64,000 bases of DNA from an uncultured Flavobacteriales bacterium. GTDB taxonomy: Bacteria; Bacteroidota; Bacteroidia; Flavobacteriales_E; Vicingaceae. Of the stretch, positions 57,382 to 64,000 are shown piece after piece. Position numbers and translations under genes: made by a program. The first letter of the stretch is position 1; each line of letters begins with the position of its first letter. The stretch spans positions 1 through 64,000 of the forward strand of contig CALCHN010000046.1 of the NCBI GenBank assembly GCA_937901255.1. The letters run 5' to 3'. Under the pieces are notes generated by a model. That model was given only the letters and a program-made list of their open reading frames with translations, ran no database searches and was not told the origin of the DNA.

Positions 57382-57777
57382 ATGGGTGTTAGAAAAAAAG
57401 AAAGAGCACAGCAATTAAAAGAGGCTAAAAAAACATTAAGTTTTGCAAAACTTAATAACTGTCCTACTTCTCCTCGTAAGATGAGAAAAGTATCAGACAT
57501 GATTAAAGGACAAGATGTTTTTAAAGCATTAGGTATTTTACAATTTAGCCCTCAAGATGCTGCTAAAAGATTAGAAAAATTATTAAGATCTGCAATAGCT
57601 AATTGGGAAACCAAAAATGAAGGAGCAAGACCTGAGGAAAGTAACTTAATTGTTAAATCAATACAAGTGGATAGTGCTAGAATGCTGAAAAGAATTCAGC
57701 CAGCACCTCAAGGTAGAGCTCACAGAGTTAGAAAAAGATCAAATCATGTTACATTAATCGTTGATAGCAAAAATTAA
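57382..57777 (+). CDS. rplV: 50S ribosomal protein L22
   Basis: A 131-residue protein (uL22) whose loop reaches into the exit tunnel. LNNCPTSPRKMRKVSDMIKG begins the core and RIQPAPQGRAHRVRKRSNHV holds the tunnel loop, the site of macrolide-resistance changes in other bacteria; nothing unusual is seen. The N-terminal extension (MGVRKKERAQQLKEAKKTL) is longer than in E. coli and common in this phylum. Confidence 0.97.
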   Translation: MGVRKKERAQQLKEAKKTLSFAKLNNCPTSPRKMRKVSDMIKGQDVFKALGILQFSPQDAAKRLEKLLRSAIANWETKNEGARPEESNLIVKSIQVDSARMLKRIQPAPQGRAHRVRKRSNHVTLIVDSKN

Positions 57778-57783
57778 AAATAG

Positions 57784-58521
57784 ATGGGACAAAAAGTAAA
57801 TCCAATTTCAAATAGATTAGGAATCATCAAAGGATGGGATTCTAACTGGTATGGTGGAAGATTCTATGCAGATAAAATAGTTGAAGATTACAAAATTCGC
57901 GAGTATTTAATGGCTCGTTTGCAAAAAGCAAGTATATCTAAAATCATTATCGAAAGAACTTTAAAAGTAATTACTGTTACTATTAATACATCACGTCCAG
58001 GAATTATTATTGGTAAAGGAGGTCAGGAAGTTGACAAATTAAGAGAAGAGTTAAAGAAAATTACCAGTAAGGAAATTCAAATTAACATTTTTGAAATTAA
58101 AAGACCTGAGTTAGATGCTAAATTAGTTGCCGATAACATTGCTAAGCAAATAGAAGGAAGAGTTTCATTTAGAAGAGCTGTTAAAATGGCAGTAGCTTCA
58201 ACAATGAGAATGGGAGCAGAAGGAATTAAAGTATTAGTATCAGGTAGATTAGGTGGAGCTGAAATGGCAAGGTCTGAAGGATATAAAGAAGGAAGAACAC
58301 CATTACATACTTTTAGAGCTGATATTGATTACGCATTAACAGAAGCTCATACAACATACGGAAGAATTGGAGTGAAAGTATGGATTTGTAAAGGAGAAGT
58401 TTATGGAAAAAGAGATTTGTCTCCAAACATAGGCTTAGATAAAGGAAAAAGAGAAAGAGGCGGAAAAGGTGGAGATAACTCAAGACCAAGAAAACCAAAA
58501 GGAGCTTCAAAAAGAAAATAA
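57784..58521 (+). CDS. rpsC: 30S ribosomal protein S3
   Basis: A 245-residue protein (uS3) at the mRNA entry channel. The KH domain contains RPGIIIGKGGQEVDKLREEL (about 73-92); the C-terminal domain has MAVASTMRMGAEGIKVLVSG and GRIGVKVWICKGEVYGKRDL. It ends in a basic Gly/Lys/Arg-rich tail (about 220-245). Gap to rplV is 6 bases. Confidence 0.98.
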   Translation: MGQKVNPISNRLGIIKGWDSNWYGGRFYADKIVEDYKIREYLMARLQKASISKIIIERTLKVITVTINTSRPGIIIGKGGQEVDKLREELKKITSKEIQINIFEIKRPELDAKLVADNIAKQIEGRVSFRRAVKMAVASTMRMGAEGIKVLVSGRLGGAEMARSEGYKEGRTPLHTFRADIDYALTEAHTTYGRIGVKVWICKGEVYGKRDLSPNIGLDKGKRERGGKGGDNSRPRKPKGASKRK

Positions 58522-58556
58522 TTATAGAATACAACAGTAGTAAAAGATAAAATATC

Positions 58557-58976
58557 ATGTTACAACCAAAAAAGACGAAATATAGAAAAATGCAAAAAGG
58601 CCACATGAAAGGAAACTCTCATAGAGGCTCACAAATAGCATTTGGATCATTTGCTATCAAATCATTAGAGGAGTGTTGGATGACAGCTCGTCAAATTGAA
58701 GCAGCAAGGATAGCAGTTACAAGATACATGAAAAGAGAAGGACAAATTTGGATTAGAGTATTTCCAGATAAGCCTGTAACTAAAAAACCAGCTGAAGTAA
58801 GGATGGGTAAAGGTAAAGGTAGTCCTGAATTATGGGTTGCTACTGTAAGACCAGGTAAAATTATTTTTGAAGCTGATGGTGTTCCATTGGAGATTGCTAA
58901 AGAAGCATTAAGATTAGCAGCTCAAAAATTACCAGTGAAAACAAAATTCATGGTAAGAAGAGATTATACAGAATAA
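58557..58976 (+). CDS. rplP: 50S ribosomal protein L16
   Basis: A 139-residue protein (uL16) of the A-site region. MLQPKKTKYRKMQKGHMKGN begins it; IRVFPDKPVTKKPAEVRMGK and GVPLEIAKEALRLAAQKLPV are conserved. It lies 35 bases after rpsC in standard order. Confidence 0.98.
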   Translation: MLQPKKTKYRKMQKGHMKGNSHRGSQIAFGSFAIKSLEECWMTARQIEAARIAVTRYMKREGQIWIRVFPDKPVTKKPAEVRMGKGKGSPELWVATVRPGKIIFEADGVPLEIAKEALRLAAQKLPVKTKFMVRRDYTE

Positions 58977-59000
58977 GCCGAAATATACAAATCGAGAATT

Positions 59001-59195
59001 ATGAAACAAATAGATATAAAGGATTTATCATTAGATGATTTGAATGAAAAGTATCAAGAACAAAAAGATGCATTAAGACGTGTTAAATTAGCACATTCAG
59101 TATCACCACTTGAAAATCCTGCTCAAATTAAACAAGTAAGAAGAACAGTAGCCCGATTGAATACTGAAATCAGAAAAAGAGCAATTCAATCATAA
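59001..59195 (+). CDS. rpmC: 50S ribosomal protein L29
   Basis: A 64-residue, two-helix protein (uL29) near the tunnel exit. MKQIDIKDLSLDDLNEKYQE and the diagnostic ENPAQIKQVRRTVARLNTEI are visible. Length is normal for the family. Gap to rplP is 24 bases. Confidence 0.96.
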   Translation: MKQIDIKDLSLDDLNEKYQEQKDALRRVKLAHSVSPLENPAQIKQVRRTVARLNTEIRKRAIQS

Positions 59196-59207
59196 ATTAT
59201 AGTGATA

Positions 59208-59465
59208 ATGGAAAATAGAAATTTAAGAAAAGAAAGAATAGGTTTGGTTGTTAGCAACAAAATGGATAAATCTGTTGTTATTTCTGTTGAACGTAAAGTT
59301 AAACACGAAATCTACGGTAAATTCGTAAAGAAATCAACCAAATTTATGGCTCATGATGAAAAGAACGATTGTAATATCGGTGATAAAGTAAAAATCATGG
59401 AAACAAAGCCATTAAGCAAAAATAAATGTTGGAGATTAGTAGAAATTATTGAAAGAGCTAAATAA
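59208..59465 (+). CDS. rpsQ: 30S ribosomal protein S17
   Basis: An 85-residue OB-fold protein (uS17). ATG at 59208 (MENRNLRKERIGLVVSNKMD) is chosen over GTG two codons upstream at 59202. DKSVVISVERKVKHEIYGKF and MAHDEKNDCNIGDKVKIMET are conserved. Gap to rpmC is 12 bases. Confidence 0.97.
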   Translation: MENRNLRKERIGLVVSNKMDKSVVISVERKVKHEIYGKFVKKSTKFMAHDEKNDCNIGDKVKIMETKPLSKNKCWRLVEIIERAK

Positions 59466-59467
59466 TT

Positions 59468-59836
59468 ATGATACAAGCAGAATCAAGATTAAAAATTGCA
59501 GACAACAGTGGAGCCAAAGAGGTTCTATGCATTAAAGTGTTGGGCGGAACTAAAAGAAGATACGCTTCAATAGGAGATGTAATAGTTGTTTCTGTAAAAC
59601 ATGCTATGCCTTCAGGTAACGTTAAAAAAGGTGCCGTAGCAAAAGCAGTTGTTGTAAGAACAAAAAAAGAAATTAGAAGAGTAGATGGCTCATACATCAG
59701 ATTTGATGATAATGCAGCAGTTATTCTTAATGATGCAGGTGAAATGCGTGGAACTAGAATTTTTGGACCAGTAGCTAGAGAGCTTAGAGAAAAAGAATTC
59801 ATGAAAATAGTTTCTTTAGCACCTGAAGTTTTATAA
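59468..59836 (+). CDS. rplN: 50S ribosomal protein L14
   Basis: A 122-residue protein (uL14) forming intersubunit bridge B8 in E. coli-type ribosomes. MIQAESRLKIADNSGAKEVL, MPSGNVKKGAVAKAVVVRTK and FGPVARELREKEFMKIVSLA fit the family throughout. It starts 2 bases after rpsQ. Confidence 0.98.
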   Translation: MIQAESRLKIADNSGAKEVLCIKVLGGTKRRYASIGDVIVVSVKHAMPSGNVKKGAVAKAVVVRTKKEIRRVDGSYIRFDDNAAVILNDAGEMRGTRIFGPVARELREKEFMKIVSLAPEVL

Positions 59837-59863
59837 ATTGATATTATAGAGAATAGTTAAGTT

Positions 59864-60190
59864 ATGTCTAAATTACACATTAAAAAAGGCGATACAGTAA
59901 AGGTAATTGCCGGTGAATCTAAAGGAGCAGAAGGCGTTGTGAAAAAAGTTTTCACAGAATCTTTACGTGCTATAGTTGATGGAGAAAAAATTAAAAAAAT
60001 CTCTAAACATACTAAGCCAAATGCTGCAAATCCTAACGGTGGAATTATTAAAGAAGAAGCATCAATTCATGTTTCTAATTTAATGGTTGTAGATCCTAAA
60101 TCAGGAAAACCTACCAGAACAGGAAGAAAATTAGATAACGAAGGAAAAAAAGTTAGATACGCTAAAAAATCAGGGGAGGTGATATCATGA
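59864..60190 (+). CDS. rplX: 50S ribosomal protein L24
   Basis: A 108-residue protein (uL24), an early 23S rRNA-binding assembly factor. The KOW motif is in KLHIKKGDTVKVIAGESKGA, followed by HTKPNAANPNGGIIKEEASI. Its last codons (SGEVIS) contain the strong ribosome binding site for rplE, and its TGA overlaps the rplE ATG by four bases (ATGA), implying translational coupling. Confidence 0.98.
   Translation: MSKLHIKKGDTVKVIAGESKGAEGVVKKVFTESLRAIVDGEKIKKISKHTKPNAANPNGGIIKEEASIHVSNLMVVDPKSGKPTRTGRKLDNEGKKVRYAKKSGEVIS
60175..60183 (+). promoter_or_regulatory. Extended Shine-Dalgarno sequence before rplE
   Basis: GGAGGTGAT at 60175-60183 is a nine-base match to the 16S rRNA 3' end, inside the last codons of rplX and ending 3 bases before the rplE ATG at 60187 (7 bases from GGAGG). 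It is the longest such match I noticed in the window and unusual for Bacteroidota. Confidence 0.75.
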
Positions 60191-60738
60191 GTTACGAGCC
60201 AAGATTAAAAAGACAATACAAAGATGAAATTACTCCATCTTTAATGAAAAGATTTGAGTACTCATCAGTAATGCAAATTCCTAAATTGGAAAAAATTTGT
60301 ATTAACCAAGGAGTTGGTGATGCTGTTACTGATAAAAGATTAGTAGAATCTGCTGTAGAAGAGATTACTACCATTACAGGTCAGAAAGCAAACCCTACTT
60401 ACTCTAAAAAAGATATCTCTAACTTTAAGTTAAGAAAAGGGATGCCTATTGGAGCAAGAGTTACACTTAGAGGTGATAAAATGTACGAATTTTTGGATAG
60501 ATTAATTGCTGTTGCATTACCTAGAACAAGAGACTTTAGAGGAATTGAACCAAAAGGGTTTGATGGAAGAGGAAACTTTACTTTAGGTATTAAAGAGCAA
60601 ATTATTTTCCCAGAAATTGATATAGATAAAATTAAAAATGTAAGTGGAATGGATATTACATTCGTTACAACTGCAAAAACTAACGAAGAAGGTCAAGCTT
60701 TATTAACTGAGTTTGGATTTCCATTCAAGAAAAAATAA
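60187..60738 (+). CDS. rplE: 50S ribosomal protein L5
   Basis: A 183-residue protein (uL5) that binds 5S rRNA and contacts P-site tRNA. YEPRLKRQYKDEITPSLMKR, KLEKICINQGVGDAV and FRGIEPKGFDGRGNFTLGIK are conserved. It overlaps rplX by four bases and has the extended GGAGGTGAT binding site. Confidence 0.98.
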   Translation: MSYEPRLKRQYKDEITPSLMKRFEYSSVMQIPKLEKICINQGVGDAVTDKRLVESAVEEITTITGQKANPTYSKKDISNFKLRKGMPIGARVTLRGDKMYEFLDRLIAVALPRTRDFRGIEPKGFDGRGNFTLGIKEQIIFPEIDIDKIKNVSGMDITFVTTAKTNEEGQALLTEFGFPFKKK

Positions 60739-60744
60739 AAAGAT

Positions 60745-61014
60745 ATGGCAAAAGAATCAATGAAAGCTCGTGAAAGAAAACGAGAAGCAATGGTTGAAAA
60801 ATATGCAGAGAAAAGAGCAGCTTTAAAAGCAGCAGGAGATTGGGATGCATTACAAAAATTACCAAAAAACTCATCAAAAGTTAGATTACACAATAGATGT
60901 AAATTAACTGGAAGACCAAGAGGTTATATGAGACAATTTGGAATTTCAAGGGTAACTTTTAGAGAAATGGCTTCTAATGGTTTAATTCCTGGAATTACTA
61001 AAGCAAGTTGGTAA
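60745..61014 (+). CDS. rpsN: 30S ribosomal protein S14, zinc-free type
   Basis: An 89-residue protein (uS14). The C-terminal half reads VRLHNRCKLTGRPRGYMRQF and GISRVTFREMASNGLIPGIT; the four-cysteine zinc ribbon of the short form is absent, so this is the longer zinc-free type. Gap to rplE is 6 bases. Confidence 0.97.
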   Translation: MAKESMKARERKREAMVEKYAEKRAALKAAGDWDALQKLPKNSSKVRLHNRCKLTGRPRGYMRQFGISRVTFREMASNGLIPGITKASW

Positions 61015-61092
61015 TCCACAAAATTGGTTAAGGAGTATAACTGATAAAATTATCAAAGTGTACTTTATACAATAATATATAAATTAAAAAAA

Positions 61093-61488
61093 ATGACAGA
61101 TTCAGTAGCAGATTATTTAACAAGAGTTAGAAACGCTGTAAGTGCTAAGCACAAAGTGGTTGATATACCAGCATCAAATTTAAAGAAAGAAATGACTAAA
61201 ATTTTGTTTGAAAAAGGTTATATCTTAAATTATAAATTTGAAGATGACGGTGTTCAAGGAAATATTAAAATTGCTTTGAAATACCACCCTCAAACAAAAG
61301 TACCTGCAATTACAAACTTAACAAGAATTAGTAAGCCAGGTTTAAGAAAATATGCTAATGCTTCAAACTTACCAAGAGTAATTAATGGTTTAGGTATAGC
61401 CATTCTTTCTACTTCTAAAGGTGTTATTACCGATAAAGAAGCTAGAAACCTGAATGTTGGTGGAGAAGTTTTATGTTACATCTATTAA
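61093..61488 (+). CDS. rpsH: 30S ribosomal protein S8
   Basis: A 131-residue protein (uS8) that binds helix 21 of 16S rRNA and in E. coli represses the spc operon. Begins MTDSVADYLTRVRNAVSAKH and ends VISTSKGVITDK-like (LSTSKGVITDKEARNLNVGG, then EVLCYIY). The 78-base gap before it is the longest inside the spc part and contains no obvious hairpin. Confidence 0.98.
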   Translation: MTDSVADYLTRVRNAVSAKHKVVDIPASNLKKEMTKILFEKGYILNYKFEDDGVQGNIKIALKYHPQTKVPAITNLTRISKPGLRKYANASNLPRVINGLGIAILSTSKGVITDKEARNLNVGGEVLCYIY

Positions 61489-61509
61489 AAAGTTAAAAGA
61501 TTTAGAATT

Positions 61510-62061
61510 ATGTCAAGAATAGGAAAATCCCCAATATCAGTTCCAAGTGGAGTTGAAATTAAAGTAGAAAAAGGGTTAGTAACTGTTAAAGGACCTAAAG
61601 GAGAGTTAACTCAAGATGTAGATCCTGTAATAACTGTAGAGGTTGAAGGAGATACTGTTAATGTTACACGTCACACAGAATTAAAACCTCATAAAGCAAA
61701 ACATGGTCTTTACAGATCTTTAATTGCTAATATGATACAAGGTGTTTCTGAAGGCTTTAAAACTCAACAAGAATTAGTAGGTGTTGGATATAGAGCAAAC
61801 GTACAAGGTCAAAGATTAGATTTAATGGTAGGGTATTCTCACAATATTATATTTGAAATACCTAAAGAAATTAAAGTATCTGCTGAGGCTGAAAGAGGTA
61901 AAAACCCAATCATTACATTAGAATCTCACGATAAACAACTTATTGGTCATGTTGCAGCAAAAATAAGATCATTAAGAAAACCAGAGCCTTACAAAGGTAA
62001 AGGTATTAAGTTCGTAGGAGAACAACTAAGAAGAAAAGCCGGAAAATCGGCATCTAAATAA
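61510..62061 (+). CDS. rplF: 50S ribosomal protein L6
   Basis: A 183-residue two-domain protein (uL6). MSRIGKSPISVPSGVEIKVE opens it, LELVGVGYRA-like QELVGVGYRANVQGQRLDLM marks the linker, and the C-terminal RKPEPYKGKGIKFVGEQLRR is diagnostic. Gap to rpsH is 21 bases. Confidence 0.98.
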   Translation: MSRIGKSPISVPSGVEIKVEKGLVTVKGPKGELTQDVDPVITVEVEGDTVNVTRHTELKPHKAKHGLYRSLIANMIQGVSEGFKTQQELVGVGYRANVQGQRLDLMVGYSHNIIFEIPKEIKVSAEAERGKNPIITLESHDKQLIGHVAAKIRSLRKPEPYKGKGIKFVGEQLRRKAGKSASK

Positions 62062-62086
62062 TTATAAATCATAATAAAAAATTGTT

Positions 62087-62440
62087 ATGGCACTAAGTAG
62101 AAAAGACAGACGATTAAGAATAAAAAGAAGGATAAGAAAGGTAGTTAAAGGAACTAACGAACAACCAAGATTGTCTGTATTCAGAAGCAATAAAGAAATT
62201 TATGCTCAAATTATTAATGATATTACAGGTACTACTTTAGTAGCTGCTTCATCAAGAGATAAAGAAGTTAAAGCTAAAGGTAATAAAACCGAAGTAGCCT
62301 CAATTGTAGGTAAAGCAATAGCTGAAAAAGCAGTTAAAGCTGGAATTACAAATATTGCATTCGACAGAAATGGTTACTTATACCACGGTAGAGTTAAAGC
62401 ATTAGCTGAAGCTGCAAGAGAAGGTGGATTAAAATTCTAA
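62087..62440 (+). CDS. rplR: 50S ribosomal protein L18
   Basis: A 117-residue 5S rRNA-binding protein (uL18). The basic N-terminus MALSRKDRRLRIKRRIRKVV leads to QPRLSVFRSNKEIYAQIIND and the C-terminal FDRNGYLYHGRVKALAEAAR. Gap to rplF is 25 bases. Confidence 0.98.
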   Translation: MALSRKDRRLRIKRRIRKVVKGTNEQPRLSVFRSNKEIYAQIINDITGTTLVAASSRDKEVKAKGNKTEVASIVGKAIAEKAVKAGITNIAFDRNGYLYHGRVKALAEAAREGGLKF

Positions 62441-62466
62441 TAAATATAGAACAAGAAATATTTAAG

Positions 62467-62985
62467 ATGGCAAAAACAGATAATAAAAGAGTAAGAGCTA
62501 CCGAAACTGAATTAAAAGACAGATTAGTAGCAATTAATAGAGTTACCAAAGTTACCAAAGGTGGTAGAAATTTCAGCTTTTCAGCAATTGTTGTTGTTGG
62601 TGATGAAAATGGTGTTGTAGGACACGGATTAGGTAAAGCTAACGAAGTAACAGAAGCAATTACTAAAGGTATTGATTCAGCAAAGAAAAACTGCATTAGA
62701 GTTCCAATTATTAATGGAACAGTTCCTCATGAGCAAAATGGTAAGTTTGGTGGTGCAAGAGTATTCATCAGACCAGCTGCTCACGGAACAGGAGTAATTG
62801 CAGGTGGTGCAATGCGTGCTGTTTTCGAAAGTGTTGGTATAACTGATGTTTTAGCAAAATCAAAAGGATCTTCAAACCCTCACAATGTGGTTAAAGCTAC
62901 ATTAGATGCACTTGCTAACTTAAGAGATGCATACACAATTGCAGATCAAAGAGGTGTAGATTTAAATACAGTATTTAACGGATAG
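62467..62985 (+). CDS. rpsE: 30S ribosomal protein S5
   Basis: A 172-residue protein (uS5) involved in decoding fidelity. RLVAINRVTKVTKGGRNFSF and VGDENGVVGHGLGKANEVTE belong to the double-stranded RNA-binding domain; AAHGTGVIAGGAMRAVFESV to the C-terminal domain. No change typical of spectinomycin resistance is apparent, although I could not align it. Gap to rplR is 26 bases. Confidence 0.98.
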   Translation: MAKTDNKRVRATETELKDRLVAINRVTKVTKGGRNFSFSAIVVVGDENGVVGHGLGKANEVTEAITKGIDSAKKNCIRVPIINGTVPHEQNGKFGGARVFIRPAAHGTGVIAGGAMRAVFESVGITDVLAKSKGSSNPHNVVKATLDALANLRDAYTIADQRGVDLNTVFNG

Positions 62986-63001
62986 TTAAAATTTTTATAA
63001 G

Positions 63002-63178
63002 ATGGCAAAAATTAAAGTTAAACAAGTAAAAAGTTCTATTAAACGTCCTGAAAGACAAAAAAGAACATTGATTGCTCTAGGGTTGAAAAAAATGAATAGA
63101 GTAGTTGAACACGAAGCAACTCCTCAAATTTTAGGAATGATTGCTAAAGTTAATCACTTAGTTGAAGTAGTAAAATAA
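63002..63178 (+). CDS. rpmD: 50S ribosomal protein L30
   Basis: A 58-residue protein (uL30). The frame starts with ATG at 63002 (MAKIKVKQVKSSIKRPERQK) and has the conserved TLIALGLKKMNRVVEHEATP and the end IAKVNHLVEVVK, stop TAA at 63176. It sits between rpsE and rplO exactly where L30 is expected in the spc operon, which makes the call secure despite its size. Confidence 0.97.
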   Translation: MAKIKVKQVKSSIKRPERQKRTLIALGLKKMNRVVEHEATPQILGMIAKVNHLVEVVK

Positions 63179-63197
63179 CAAATTTAAACAATAAAAG

Positions 63198-63644
63198 ATG
63201 GACTTATCAAATTTAAAACCTGCGAAGGGTTCAACAAAACAGCGTAAGCGAGTAGGTAGAGGTCAAGGATCAGGAAGAGGCGGAACCTCCACAAGAGGAC
63301 ATAAAGGAGCGAAATCTAGATCAGGATACTCTACTAAAATAGGATTTGAAGGTGGACAAATGCCACTTCAAAGAAGAGTACCTAAATTTGGTTTTACCAA
63401 TATAAACAGAGTAGCTTATAAAGGTATTAACTTAGATGTACTTCAAAAATTAGCTGATGAGAAAAAAGTGACTGAAATTACTTTTGAAGTTCTTAAAGCA
63501 AATGGACTAGTATCTAACAATGATTTAGTTAAAATTTTAGGAAGAGGTGAACTTAAAGCAAAATTAGATGTTAAAGTGAACGGATATTCCAAAACTGCTA
63601 AAGCTGCAATTGAGGCCGCTGGAGGTACAGCAACTCAGCTTTAA
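63198..63644 (+). CDS. rplO: 50S ribosomal protein L15
   Basis: A 148-residue protein (uL15). MDLSNLKPAKGSTKQRKRVG, RGQGSGRGGTSTRGHKGAKS and FEGGQMPLQRRVPKFGFTNI are diagnostic. The C-terminal domain ends AKAAIEAAGGTATQL. Gap to rpmD is 19 bases. Confidence 0.98.
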   Translation: MDLSNLKPAKGSTKQRKRVGRGQGSGRGGTSTRGHKGAKSRSGYSTKIGFEGGQMPLQRRVPKFGFTNINRVAYKGINLDVLQKLADEKKVTEITFEVLKANGLVSNNDLVKILGRGELKAKLDVKVNGYSKTAKAAIEAAGGTATQL

Positions 63645-63660
63645 TTAGTAATTAAACAGA

Positions 63661-64000
63661 ATGAAAAGATTTATAGAGACCATAAAAAATATTTTAAGTA
63701 TAGAAGAACTTAGATTGCGTATTCTAACAACACTTGGTTTGTTGTTAGTTTATCGTTTAGGTTCTTATGTAGTTTTACCTGGTGTAGATTCTACTGCTCT
63801 TGAAGCTGCAAATGCTGGCGGAACTGGTGGTGGAATCATGGATTTGATTAATATTTTTGCAGGTGGTGCATTTAGTAGAGCATCAATTTTTGCTTTAGGA
63901 ATTATGCCATATATTTCTGCTTCTATTGTAATTCAGTTGTTAGGAATGGCAATTCCTTACTTCCAACGATTACAAAAAGAGGGAGAAAGCGGTAGAAGAA
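63661..64000 (+). CDS. secY: Protein translocase subunit SecY, N-terminal part (cut by right edge)
   Basis: The first 113 codons of the channel-forming subunit of the SecYEG translocon. MKRFIETIKNILSIEELRLR precedes TM1 (ILTTLGLLLVYRLGSYVVLP); GIMDLINIFAGGAFSRASIF is the plug region and ALGIMPYISASIVIQLLGMA is TM2, as in the family. It follows rplO by 16 bases in standard spc-operon order. Confidence 0.97.
   Translation, partial: MKRFIETIKNILSIEELRLRILTTLGLLLVYRLGSYVVLPGVDSTALEAANAGGTGGGIMDLINIFAGGAFSRASIFALGIMPYISASIVIQLLGMAIPYFQRLQKEGESGRR

Overview
The window comes from an AT-rich member of the Bacteroidota, most likely Flavobacteriales or a close relative. The evidence is several proteins ending in type IX secretion (T9SS) sorting domains of both A and B types, a PorZ-like protein, promoters of the Bacteroidota form TTG-N19-TAnnTTTG, and near absence of Shine-Dalgarno sequences. 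The S10/spc ribosomal order, MurA with Asp at the fosfomycin site and a DUF4290 gene beside murA are consistent with this. There is no rRNA, CRISPR array or recognisable prophage.

Layout. 1-4061: minus-strand secreted proteins, two large repeat-rich ones alternating with two small MORN/YwqK-like ones. 4132-5287: a hydrolase, then tRNA-Gly and tRNA-Leu with promoter and terminator. 5329-17782: a T9SS cargo protein, a LuxR-type response regulator, an RsuA-like pseudouridine synthase lacking its catalytic Asp, metG, an LD-carboxypeptidase, tsaB with an OmpA-family gene, a DUF3109 protein, threonine aldolase and an AAA_14/DUF4143 ATPase preceded by three 22-bp tandem repeats. 17925-20192: aconitase.

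20386-22916 is the most distinctive accessory segment. It holds a REP-associated tyrosine transposase (RAYT), a GIY-YIG protein, a possible helix-hairpin-helix protein and a frameshifted gene, interspersed with four near-identical 33-nt palindromes, one of them inside the transposase reading frame; a fifth copy lies at 30124. 23023-29247 is a MarR-controlled RND efflux operon (regulator, adaptor, pump, TolC) with a likely operator over the promoter. 29483-36073 carries an NlpC/P60 lipoprotein, a short-chain dehydrogenase, two unknown secreted proteins, dgkA, recO and a PorZ-like protein. 36460-44980 is mostly housekeeping: trxB, yraN, dnaJ-grpE, a TlpA-like thioredoxin, murA, DUF4290 and a UvrD/PcrA helicase.

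45295-51080 is a plus-strand surface locus: two paralogous secreted proteins with collagen-like Gly-X-Y tracts, a small secreted charged protein between them, and a large type B T9SS protein. 51266-64000 is the str/S10/spc ribosomal cluster (rpsL to secY), cut by the right edge. Within it rplD and rplE stand out for strong Shine-Dalgarno sequences.

Several families of dispersed intergenic repeats occur: the 33-nt palindromes, GC-rich palindromes, GATTAGA tandem repeats, GGTTAA-rich stretches and one 125-nt imperfect inverted repeat. All assignments rest on reading the sequence and on knowledge of the families; no database search was run.
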